Assembly: GCF_000397205.1 (NCBI RefSeq)
Contig: NC_021237.1
Location: 4,819,501-4,883,500 of the forward strand
Length of the DNA: 64,000 nucleotides
Origin: Pseudomonas protegens CHA0
Lineage (GTDB): Bacteria > Pseudomonadota > Gammaproteobacteria > Pseudomonadales > Pseudomonadaceae
Direction: 5' to 3'
The translations under genes were made by a program, and so were the position numbers. The first letter of the stretch is position 1, and every line of letters begins with the position of its first letter. The notes beneath the pieces were generated by a model. The model had not been told where the DNA came from. It saw only the letters and a list, made by a program, of their open reading frames with translations, and ran no database searches. Shown piece after piece: positions 16,618 to 24,236 of the stretch.

Positions 16618-17055
16618 ATGCTAAAGGACGGCCACGAGTGCGCCACACCGCTGCCCGAGTTCCTGCTTGAAGCCCAGGCCCTGCTGGCCAGATCGGAAGA
16701 CTGCCTGAGCCACCTGCACCTGATCAGAAACGATGAAGAAGCCATCAACTGCCTGCTCGCCAGCCTGCTGAGCCTGGCCCAGGCCGCGGCCCGCCACGCA
16801 GTCAGCCCGCTGGCCGAATTCTCCCTGCATATTCATGGCGTGCTCAAGCGCACCCCCCATCCCCTGGACCTCAACGATCCGATCCTCGACGCCTTGAAGA
16901 GCTGCCTGACGCTGATGGCCTGGCAACTGGAACTGATCGACCCACGCAACGGCCAGCTCAATCTGGACGACAGCGAACAAGTCATGCTGATCGAAGAACT
17001 GACAGAGCAAGTGGGACAAAACTGTAACTGCACATATCCATCTTGCAGCCACTGA
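16618..17055 (+). CDS. Hpt-like helical protein lacking the phospho-histidine, with Cys-rich tail
   Basis: 145 residues, all-helical by composition. The pattern FLLEAQALLARSEDCLSHL, then NDEEAINCLLASLLSLAQAA, then LAEFSLHIHGVLKR follows the spacing of CheA-P1/Hpt domains. The position of the conserved HxxKG is filled by LASLLSLAQ, so it should not accept phosphate. The tail holds C-N-C-x4-C. GGAG 6 nt before ATG 16618 decides the start. A kinase and response regulator follow on the same strand after a 537-bp gap, and the 15-bp palindrome lies upstream. Function unknown; a docking or inhibitory partner of a kinase is a guess. Confidence 0.7.
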   Translation: MLKDGHECATPLPEFLLEAQALLARSEDCLSHLHLIRNDEEAINCLLASLLSLAQAAARHAVSPLAEFSLHIHGVLKRTPHPLDLNDPILDALKSCLTLMAWQLELIDPRNGQLNLDDSEQVMLIEELTEQVGQNCNCTYPSCSH

Positions 17056-17592
17056 AGTTGTATTTATCCGGCGGGGCAGCGGATAAAACTCTCGCCAATC
17101 ACCGCCCTACTGCACAACATCGACAAAATATCGGGCCAACTGCCAAGCACCCGGTCGTTATTGATTAATTCATACCCAAGAGCGACATCAATCACTCCAT
17201 AAAGCCAACTAGCAAGGTCACCGGGACTTGCTGTTCAACGCGCTGTGCATGCGGGCAAACCCGCTCCCCAGCACACTTTGCGCGATGTTCGGGCGCACGT
17301 GGCGCCAATGGTACCGACGTACCGCTACCCTCCAGTTCCTGACTCTGAAGTCCTATATGACTGAGCGTATAAACGCGACCGACGGTATCTTCGGTGGTAT
17401 TATGCGGCGCATAAACGGACACAGTTAATGGCACATTGATTCCAATGGCGGCAGTTACTACTCAGCCTGTACAACACGAACAGACAGCGTTGATTGAAAC
17501 CGGGTATTCAAAGAGCACCGTTTCCCAAACAAGCCTCGTCATCCATACTTGACCGGGCTCTTCGCAGCGAACATCCATTGGCTCCATCCGCT
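17056..17592. other. 537-bp gap before the NarL-type kinase
   Basis: No gene is supported. A minus-strand open frame at 17192-17434 (80 codons, GTG start) has no ribosome site and is not called. The segment presumably holds the promoter of the kinase/regulator pair; I see no clear operator or terminator. Confidence 0.4.
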
Positions 17593-18486
17593 ATGTACGC
17601 CAGCCTCAAGTCATTCTTCTCTTGGCCCCCCTCCCGTGATCACCTGCGCTGGCTCAGCCTGTTGCTGTGCTCCTGCTCGACCCTGGCCAGTGTGCTGGTC
17701 TACTGGCTGGGCCGGCCTCTGCCTCTGGGGTTGCTGGTCATCAACGTGGCGGCGCTGGCCTGCATCTGGATGCAATACGGTTATTCGCGCAAATCCATCC
17801 GCTTCCAGCCCCAGGAACTCGCCGAGCGCCTGCTGGAGGTCAAGGAAAACGAACGGCACCGTCTGAGCCGAGAACTGCATGACGACATCGGCCAACTGCT
17901 GACCGCCGCCAAGCTGCAGACCGACTGGCTCAAGCGCCGCCTGCCGGACGAGCTGCAAGAACATTGCGCGGTGCTGGGCACCACCCTGGAAGAGACCCTG
18001 GCCAAGGTGCGGGACGTCTCCGCCATCCTCAACCCGCGGCAACTGGCCAGCCTCGGGCTGGAAGCCAGCCTGCGCGCCCACCTGCTCAAGACCCTGGAAA
18101 ACACCTCGGTGCACTGGAGTCTGGAGTGCCACCAGCGCCTGGCGGGCATTCCCGAGGAAATGGCCGTCGCAGCGTTTCGCATCACCCAGGAAGCAGTGAC
18201 CAACATCCTGCGCCACGCCCAGGCGAAAAACCTGCTGGTACGCCTGCAACGACTGCCCGAAGGCCTGTCGCTGTTCATCAGCGATGATGGCCAGGGTTTC
18301 GCCCCGGCCAGCGACCCGGGCGCGCAGGGCCAGCGGGGCATGGCCGGAATGCAGGAACGAATCAGTCAGTTGGGCGGCCTGTTGAAGGTCACCAGCGAGG
18401 CCGACCAAGGCACACAGATCGAAGCACTCTTTCCCTGGGCCCCTCGCACTCTGGAGCGGGCCAGCACGAATAAGGTTTTACATTGA
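17593..18486 (+). CDS. NarL/DegS-type membrane sensor histidine kinase
   Basis: About 297 residues from ATG 17593; an upstream in-frame ATG at 17494 adds 33 unlikely residues. Two hydrophobic segments at about 19-61 anchor it with almost no periplasmic loop. HisKA_3 follows, with ENERHRLSRELHDDIGQLL and the phospho-His at about residue 96. The HATPase has QEAVTNILRHA, DDGQGF and QRGMAGMQERI. With hardly any external part it probably senses a membrane or cytoplasmic signal. It overlaps the next gene by 4 bp, so the pair is a two-component system. Confidence 0.88.
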   Translation: MYASLKSFFSWPPSRDHLRWLSLLLCSCSTLASVLVYWLGRPLPLGLLVINVAALACIWMQYGYSRKSIRFQPQELAERLLEVKENERHRLSRELHDDIGQLLTAAKLQTDWLKRRLPDELQEHCAVLGTTLEETLAKVRDVSAILNPRQLASLGLEASLRAHLLKTLENTSVHWSLECHQRLAGIPEEMAVAAFRITQEAVTNILRHAQAKNLLVRLQRLPEGLSLFISDDGQGFAPASDPGAQGQRGMAGMQERISQLGGLLKVTSEADQGTQIEALFPWAPRTLERASTNKVLH

Positions 18487-19142
18487 CCTGTAATTTACTC
18501 TTGGTGGATGACCACTCGCTCATCAGGGCTGGCGTGCGTGCCCTGGTCATGGACATTCCCGGATACGCGGTGATCGGTGAAGCGGATGACGGCTCGTTCC
18601 TGCTGGAAATGGTCGAAAGGCTGCATCCGGACATCATCCTGCTGGACCTGTCGATGAAACACACCGGCGGCCTCGACGCCCTGCGCCGGCTCAAGGCGCT
18701 CCACCCGCAGAGCAAGGTGCTGATCCTGTCGATGCACACCGACCCGGCCCTGATCATGCAGGCCCTGGAATGCGGCGCCCACGGCTACCTGCTCAAGGAC
18801 ACCACCGCCACAGAACTCGAGCACGCCCTCCAGGCCCTGCGCAACAATGAACGCTACCTGAGCCCGGCCATCGCCCACACGGTGATCAACCAGGCCCTGA
18901 CCCGGGCTCAGAAGCAACCTCCGCCACCGGAGCAGAACCACAACCTGACGGCCCGCCAGCTGGAAATCCTGCGGCTGATCGTGCGCGGCAAATCCACCCG
19001 GGAGATCGCCCTGGGCCTGGGCCTGAGCATCAAGACCGTGGAAACCCACCGCTCGCAGATCATGAAGCGCCTGCAGATCTTCGACGTTGCCGGGCTGGTG
19101 CTGTTCGCCGTGCGCGAACGCATCATCAGCCTCGACGACTGA
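18483..19142 (+). CDS. LuxR/NarL-family response regulator, TTG start
   Basis: 219 residues. The receiver has LLLVDDHSLIRAGVR with the phosphoacceptor Asp at about 55 (ILLDLSMK) and Lys in YLLKD. The LuxR-type helix-turn-helix is LTARQLEILRLIVRGKSTREIALGLGLSIKTVETHRSQIMKRL (about 155-197). Only TTG 18483 gives a complete receiver. It overlaps the kinase stop as TTGA, so translation is coupled. It ends 1 bp before the oppositely oriented lipid kinase gene. Targets unknown. Confidence 0.9.
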   Translation: MTCNLLLVDDHSLIRAGVRALVMDIPGYAVIGEADDGSFLLEMVERLHPDIILLDLSMKHTGGLDALRRLKALHPQSKVLILSMHTDPALIMQALECGAHGYLLKDTTATELEHALQALRNNERYLSPAIAHTVINQALTRAQKQPPPPEQNHNLTARQLEILRLIVRGKSTREIALGLGLSIKTVETHRSQIMKRLQIFDVAGLVLFAVRERIISLDD

Positions 19143-19143
19143 C

Positions 19144-20043
19144 TCAGCGGGCGCCTCCCAGCAGCGGCGAATCCTCGGGCAGATGCACCCGCAACGCGCC
19201 AGCACGGGCGGTGAAACGCAAGGTATCGCCCTGCAGCGGCTCGCCGTCGAGGTTGATGTCCAGGCCTCGGGACGCCTTGATCTCGACCCAGGGCAGGCGT
19301 GCCCGGACAAACAGATTGTCGATCCCCAACCCGCCCGCCAGCAGGTTCTTCAGCGTGCCGACCAGTTCCTGGGGCGCCGGCAGGATGCTGATATCCAGCA
19401 AGCCGTCATCGGCCAGGGCCCCCGGGCACAACTCGTGCCCGCCGCCCGCTTGACGGCCGTTGCCGATGCCCAGGGCCAGAAGTTCGCCATGCCAGTGGAA
19501 ACCCGGCCCCTGCAACTCGCCATAGGCCGCGCTCAGCTCGGCAAAACGTGACAGACCGGTGAACAGGTAGGCCGCGCCCCCCAGGACCTTCTTCAAATCC
19601 TCCGAGGTGTTGGCGGTGACCTGGCTGCCAAAGCCGCCCGTGGCCATGTTGAGGAACATCTGCCCGCCGACCTCCCCCAGGTCGATCGCCCGCGCCGGCA
19701 CATCCAGCAGGTCCAGGGCCGCGGCCGGGGTCAGCGGCACGCCGGCAGCCCGGGCAAAGTCGTTGGCCGTGCCCAGCGGCAACAGCACCAGGCTGGCCGG
19801 GGCGTCGGCATTGGCCAGGGCTTCGGCGATGTCCCGCAGGGTACCGTCGCCACCGCCGGCAATCAGCCGGGTATGGCCGGCAGCCAACGCCTCCTGCACC
19901 AGGCGCTGGGCATCCCCCGCCTCCCAGGTCAGGCGCACCTGCAAGTCCCAGCCGGCGGCGCGCCGGGCCTCGACGGCCGCGCGCACCTCCTCGTTGAGGG
20001 CCTGTTTGCCGTGCAGTATCAACAATGCCTTGCGCTCACTCAT
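19144..20043 (-). CDS. yegS: Lipid kinase YegS/diacylglycerol kinase catalytic family
   Basis: 299 residues, the usual length. The nucleotide loop is LIAGGGDGTLRDIAEAL near 62-76, then LLPLGTANDFARAAGVP, and the C-terminal lobe has LNMATGGFGSQVTANT. The family phosphorylates diacylglycerol or phosphatidylglycerol; the substrate of YegS is not firmly established. It converges with the response regulator with 1 bp between the stops. Confidence 0.88.
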   Translation of the reverse strand: MSERKALLILHGKQALNEEVRAAVEARRAAGWDLQVRLTWEAGDAQRLVQEALAAGHTRLIAGGGDGTLRDIAEALANADAPASLVLLPLGTANDFARAAGVPLTPAAALDLLDVPARAIDLGEVGGQMFLNMATGGFGSQVTANTSEDLKKVLGGAAYLFTGLSRFAELSAAYGELQGPGFHWHGELLALGIGNGRQAGGGHELCPGALADDGLLDISILPAPQELVGTLKNLLAGGLGIDNLFVRARLPWVEIKASRGLDINLDGEPLQGDTLRFTARAGALRVHLPEDSPLLGGAR

Positions 20044-20350
20044 CAGCCCTGACTCCGGTTATGGATTCCATGAAGGATGTTGACCCTGCCGCCCGCAGAA
20101 AAAGTCTGTCGTCGGAATTTATTTTTTTGCCGGAAGCAGTCTGGCCATGGCCCCCCGGCAATCCGGCAGCTTAGCCGCAGGGAGGCAGGGATTCGTCCGG
20201 CACGGTCCGGCTTTCAATTAGCGGGTCGTTGTTTCATGAGCTTTACTGACCCCTGTCGTTTAGATGAGGAAGTGCAGGTCATCACCTTGACCGGCGCCGG
20301 GGGCCCCACCTGAATACGCAGAGGGCACGGTTTTCCCACTTGAATGCCGA

Positions 20351-20383
20351 CCACGCCTGGGGATGAAGGGACGTGGCTTTTTT
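20351..20383 (+). terminator. Terminator-like hairpin inside the psl leader
   Basis: CCACG (20351-20355) pairs with CGTGG (20372-20376), and an inner CCT/AGG extension is possible. CTTTTTTC follows directly. It points toward pslA and lies about 100 bp before its ATG, so it could act as an attenuator rather than end an upstream gene, which runs the other way. Confidence 0.5.
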
Positions 20384-20405
20384 CGGTGCCGGGACCAGAC
20401 GATGG

Positions 20406-20429
20406 GAAGTCGCAAACATTGCGAACTTC
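20406..20429. repeat. Imperfect inverted repeat upstream of pslA
   Basis: GAAGTCGCAA (20406-20415) faces TTGCGAACTTC (20419-20429) across 3 bp, with one extra base in the right arm. It is about 55 bp before the pslA ATG. It is either a regulator site or an RNA hairpin. Confidence 0.45.
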
Positions 20430-20481
20430 CTCGCGATCTCTCCAGTCAACCGGTGTGCCTTAGGTCGAGGGAATTGATCTT

Positions 20482-21915
20482 ATGCGGTTGCAACCTGTAG
20501 ACAGCCTGTTACTGACTCGCCCCAGCATGGTCGAGTACTTCCTGTTCGGCATCCGTGTGGTTCATGGGCTGACTGCAATCCTTCCCGGGCTGCTGCTGAT
20601 CCTGCTGTCCAACAACAGCCAGGAAGCCTTGAAAAGCGACCTGACCCTGCTGGTGTTCTTCGCCCTCATCAGCGTGCTGATCTTCCAGGCCCTGGGGGTG
20701 TACGCCGAATCCATCTTCAGCAACCAGCTGCGCTTTCAGCTGACCCTCTTCGCCTGGGCCTCGTCCTTTTGCGTGCTGCTGTTCATGCATCACTCGATGC
20801 AGATGTTCAACACCATCGACAACCCCGAGCTGTTCGGCTGGTTTGCCGGCAGCTTCGTGCTGTTCGGCATCGAGCGCCTGGTGCTGCTGACCCTGTTCCA
20901 GCAGTTGATGCAGCGCGGCGTGTTCCTGCAGAACGCGGTGATTCTCGGCGCCACGGAAAACGGCCAGCGCCTGGCCGAATACCTGGCCCAGCATCAGGAC
21001 ATCCGCTCCGGAGTGACCGGTTTCATCGACGACCGCATCGGCCGCCTGCCCAAGACCCTGTGCAACCTGCCGCTGCTGGGCAACTCCAGCGACCTGGAAC
21101 GGCTGATCCGCGAGGAAAAGGTTACCCAGGTCCTGGTGGCGCTGCCCTGGTCGGCGGAAAACCGCATGGCCTATGTCATCCGCGAGCTGCGAAGGCTGCC
21201 GGTGAACGTGCTGCTGGTGCCCGACATGGTGGCCTTCCGGCACGCCCACAACCGCATCACCGAAGTCGCCAACCTGCCGATGTTCAACGCCTCCGAAGTG
21301 CCGTTGCGGGGCTGGTCGCCGTTCTTCAAGCGCCTGGAAGACATGGTGCTGTCGAGCATCGCCCTGGTGCTGCTGTCGCCGGTGATGCTGCTGGTGGCAC
21401 TGGCGATCAAGCTGGACTCCAGCGGCCCGGTGCTGTTCAAGCAGAAGCGCTACGGCTACAACAACCGGCTGATCGAGGTCTACAAGTTCCGCTCGATGCA
21501 CCAGCACATGGCCGACGCCCATGCCGAAAAGCAGACCACCCGGGGCGACCCGCGCATCACCCGGGTCGGGCGCTTCATTCGCAAGACCAGCCTCGATGAA
21601 CTACCCCAGCTGTTCAATGTGTTCGGCGGCAGCATGTCCATGGTCGGGCCGCGCCCCCATGCCACCGCGACCAAGGCCGCCGGCATTCTCTTCGAAGAGG
21701 CGGTCAAGGAGTACACCTCGCGCCACCGGGTCAAGCCGGGGATCACCGGCCTGGCGCAGATCAACGGCTATCGGGGCGAAACCGATACCCTGGAAAAAAT
21801 CGAGAAACGTGTCGAGTTCGACCTGGAATACATTGAAAACTGGTCGGTCTGGTTCGACCTGTACATCCTCTTCCGCACTGTTCCGTCCGTGATCATGACC
21901 CGCGAGGCCTTCTGA
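20482..21915 (+). CDS. pslA: Undecaprenyl-phosphate hexose-1-phosphate transferase PslA (WcaJ type)
   Basis: 477 residues. Four N-terminal membrane segments (about 30-135) are followed by a CoA-binding-like domain (FLQNAVILGATENGQRLAEYL) and a C-terminal sugar transferase domain. The last has SSGPVLFKQKRYGYNNRLIEVYKFRSM and TRVGRFIRKTSLDELPQLFNV near 325-375. It primes Psl synthesis by linking sugar-1-phosphate to the lipid carrier at the inner membrane. First gene of the operon, with GAGGGAA before ATG. It is joined tightly to pslB. Confidence 0.92.
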   Translation: MRLQPVDSLLLTRPSMVEYFLFGIRVVHGLTAILPGLLLILLSNNSQEALKSDLTLLVFFALISVLIFQALGVYAESIFSNQLRFQLTLFAWASSFCVLLFMHHSMQMFNTIDNPELFGWFAGSFVLFGIERLVLLTLFQQLMQRGVFLQNAVILGATENGQRLAEYLAQHQDIRSGVTGFIDDRIGRLPKTLCNLPLLGNSSDLERLIREEKVTQVLVALPWSAENRMAYVIRELRRLPVNVLLVPDMVAFRHAHNRITEVANLPMFNASEVPLRGWSPFFKRLEDMVLSSIALVLLSPVMLLVALAIKLDSSGPVLFKQKRYGYNNRLIEVYKFRSMHQHMADAHAEKQTTRGDPRITRVGRFIRKTSLDELPQLFNVFGGSMSMVGPRPHATATKAAGILFEEAVKEYTSRHRVKPGITGLAQINGYRGETDTLEKIEKRVEFDLEYIENWSVWFDLYILFRTVPSVIMTREAF

Positions 21916-23373
21916 ATGAGCACACTCATTCCCTGCATCATTGCTGGCGGCGCCGGCACCCGCCTGTGGCCGGTATCCCGCGAGGCGATGCCCAAGCCCT
22001 TCATGCGCCTGCCAGACGGCGAAAGCCTGCTGCAGAAAACCTTCGTGCGCGCCACCGCGCTCAAGGACGTCGGCCGCCTGTTGACGGTGACCAACCGCGA
22101 AGTGTTCTTTCGCACCCTCGACGACTATCGCCTGCTGAACAAGGCCAGGGTGGAGCTGGACTTCATCCTTGAGCCGTTCGGGCGCAACACCGCACCGGCC
22201 ATCGCTGCCGCCGCCCTGCACGTGAGCCGCCTGTATGGCGATGATGCACAGCTGCTGGTGCTGCCCGCCGACCACCTGATCAAGGATGTGCAGGCTTTCG
22301 CCAACGCCGTGGACAGCGCCCGGCAATTGGCCGAGCAAGGCTGGCTGGTGACCTTCGGCCTGGTGCCCACCCACGCCGAGACCGGCTTTGGCTATATCGA
22401 GAAAGGCCAGGGCCTGAACAAGGACAGCTTCCAGGTCAGCCGCTTCGTCGAAAAACCCGACGCCGCCACCGCCCAGCGTTATGTCGATGGCGGCCTGCAC
22501 CTGTGGAACGGCGGGATGTTCTGCATGCGTGCCGACGTGATCCTGCAGGAACTGCGCGAGTTCGTGCCCGAGGTGGTCAGCGCCGTCGAACACTGCCTGG
22601 AGCAGAGCCACCGCAAGGAGGGCAAGCACGAACTGCAAGTGGAGCTGGACGGCGACAGCTTTGCCCAGGCCCCGGACATCTCCATCGACTACGCGGTGAT
22701 GGAGCGCTCGAAGAAAGTCGCCGTGGTGCCCTGCCAGCTGGGCTGGAGCGACATCGGCTCCTGGCAGGCAGTGCGCGAGCTGACCCCGGCGGACGAACAT
22801 GGCAACCAGTGCAACGGCGAGACCGTGCTGCACGATGTCAGCAACTGCTATATCGACTCGCGCAAGCGCCTGGTGGGCGGGGTCGGGCTGAACAACCTGA
22901 TCATCATCGACACTCCGGACGCCCTGCTGGTGGCCGACGGCAACCGCAGCCAGGACGTCAGGCTGATCGCCCAGGAACTCAAGCGCCTGGGCCACGACGC
23001 CTACAAGCTGCACCGCACCGTGACCCGTCCCTGGGGCACCTATACCGTGCTCGAGGAAGGGCCGCGCTTCAAGATCAAACGCATCATGGTCAAGCCCAAT
23101 GCCTCGCTGTCGCTGCAGATGCACCACCACCGCAGCGAACACTGGATCGTGGTCAGCGGCATGGCCCGGGTCACCAATGGCGAGGACGAATTCCTGCTCA
23201 ATACCAACGAGTCCACCTTCATCAAGCCCGGCCGCACTCACCGCCTGGTCAATCCCGGGGTGATCGACCTGGTGATGATCGAAGTACAGAGCGGGGAGTA
23301 CCTCGGCGAAGACGACATTGTGCGCTTCAACGACATTTACGGGCGGGCTCCCGCCGAAGCCGCCAAGACCTGA
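21916..23373 (+). CDS. pslB: Mannose-1-phosphate guanylyltransferase / mannose-6-phosphate isomerase PslB
   Basis: 485 residues, the usual length of the bifunctional AlgA/ManC family. The N-terminal nucleotidyltransferase has IAGGAGTRLWPVSREAMPKPF and EPFGRNTAPA. The C-terminal type II isomerase cupin has MHHHRSEHWIVVSGMARV. It supplies GDP-mannose for Psl. It begins directly after the pslA stop, and the next gene is 68 bp away. Confidence 0.93.
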   Translation: MSTLIPCIIAGGAGTRLWPVSREAMPKPFMRLPDGESLLQKTFVRATALKDVGRLLTVTNREVFFRTLDDYRLLNKARVELDFILEPFGRNTAPAIAAAALHVSRLYGDDAQLLVLPADHLIKDVQAFANAVDSARQLAEQGWLVTFGLVPTHAETGFGYIEKGQGLNKDSFQVSRFVEKPDAATAQRYVDGGLHLWNGGMFCMRADVILQELREFVPEVVSAVEHCLEQSHRKEGKHELQVELDGDSFAQAPDISIDYAVMERSKKVAVVPCQLGWSDIGSWQAVRELTPADEHGNQCNGETVLHDVSNCYIDSRKRLVGGVGLNNLIIIDTPDALLVADGNRSQDVRLIAQELKRLGHDAYKLHRTVTRPWGTYTVLEEGPRFKIKRIMVKPNASLSLQMHHHRSEHWIVVSGMARVTNGEDEFLLNTNESTFIKPGRTHRLVNPGVIDLVMIEVQSGEYLGEDDIVRFNDIYGRAPAEAAKT

Positions 23374-23441
23374 ACTGACGCTCCAAGCAGCAATCTGGCC
23401 CGACAGGGAGTTGTGACTATGCACGCCAGGAAGACCGCTCG

Positions 23442-24218
23442 ATGAAAAGACTCCTGCTGATTTCCAGTGTTCTCATGCTCTGCGCCTGCTCCATTCCGGC
23501 AAAGGTGGAACTGCCGCCCAGCCAGGACCTGGAGGCCGCCCATCGAGCCGGTGATGCCCTGGCCGGCCAACCGTTGCCGCCCCAGCGGATTCGCCCGGGG
23601 GACACCCTGCGCATCGTCCGCAACACTGGTGAGGCGCCATCGATCTCGGCATTCACCGCCAACTCGATCTACGAACTGACGCTGTTCACCGTGCTCAACG
23701 ATGGCACCTTCGCCTACCCCTATGCCGGGCAGGTCAAGGCCGCGGGGCTGACTCCGCAGCAACTGACCCAGGTCCTGGAAAACAAGCTGAAGAACATCTA
23801 CCAGGACTCGGCACTGACCGTGAACATCAACCAGGCACCGGGCAACACCGTGTTCGTCGGCGGCTCGGTACGCAACCCGGCGTCCCTGCCGGTGACCGTG
23901 ACCACCACCCTGGAGCAGGCCATAGTCGGCGCCGGGGGCCTCTTGAACGTGGGCGACAGCCGCAATATCGCCCTGCTGCGCGAGGGCGAGGACGGCCGCT
24001 ACAAGACCTATTTCTTCGACTACCGCAAATTCATGATCGCCGGCAACGCCGGCGCCGCCCCGGTGCTGCTGCAACGCGGCGACGTGGTGTTCGTGCCCAA
24101 GTCCAGCGTCGGCAACGGCATCGAGTGGGTGGATGTGTACCTCAACCAGTTGATTCCGTTCACCAAGTCGATCGGCATCGGGGCGAGTTACGAAATCAAT
24201 CGCCAGTCGGCCAACTGA
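23442..24218 (+). CDS. pslD: Polysaccharide export outer-membrane lipoprotein PslD
   Basis: 258 residues. A lipoprotein signal, MKRLLLISSVLMLCAC, places the lipid-bearing Cys at about 14 or 16. A Poly_export/SLBB-like region follows: RIRPGDTLRIVRNTG, then YPYAGQVKAAGLTPQQLTQVLENKLKNIYQ and VNINQAPGNTVFVGGSVRNPASL. This is a Wza-like secretin for Psl. P. aeruginosa has pslC between pslB and pslD; here pslC lies at the operon end. Confidence 0.9.
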   Translation: MKRLLLISSVLMLCACSIPAKVELPPSQDLEAAHRAGDALAGQPLPPQRIRPGDTLRIVRNTGEAPSISAFTANSIYELTLFTVLNDGTFAYPYAGQVKAAGLTPQQLTQVLENKLKNIYQDSALTVNINQAPGNTVFVGGSVRNPASLPVTVTTTLEQAIVGAGGLLNVGDSRNIALLREGEDGRYKTYFFDYRKFMIAGNAGAAPVLLQRGDVVFVPKSSVGNGIEWVDVYLNQLIPFTKSIGIGASYEINRQSAN

Positions 24219-24236
24219 TCGCCAAGGACAGCACTC

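Larger units (their letters stand above)
20044..20481. other. 438-bp leader upstream of the psl operon
   Basis: No gene. It contains two CCCACYTGAAT direct repeats 30 bp apart (starting 20305 and 20335), a terminator-like hairpin at 20351-20383 and an imperfect inverted repeat at 20406-20429. The long untranslated region is consistent with post-transcriptional control of psl, known for P. aeruginosa (RsmA). No promoter can be placed with confidence. Confidence 0.5.

Noticed and set aside
17192..17434. Minus-strand 80-codon open frame in the gap before the kinase
   Set aside because: GTG start without ribosome site, no hydrophobic or domain signature; cannot be told from chance.
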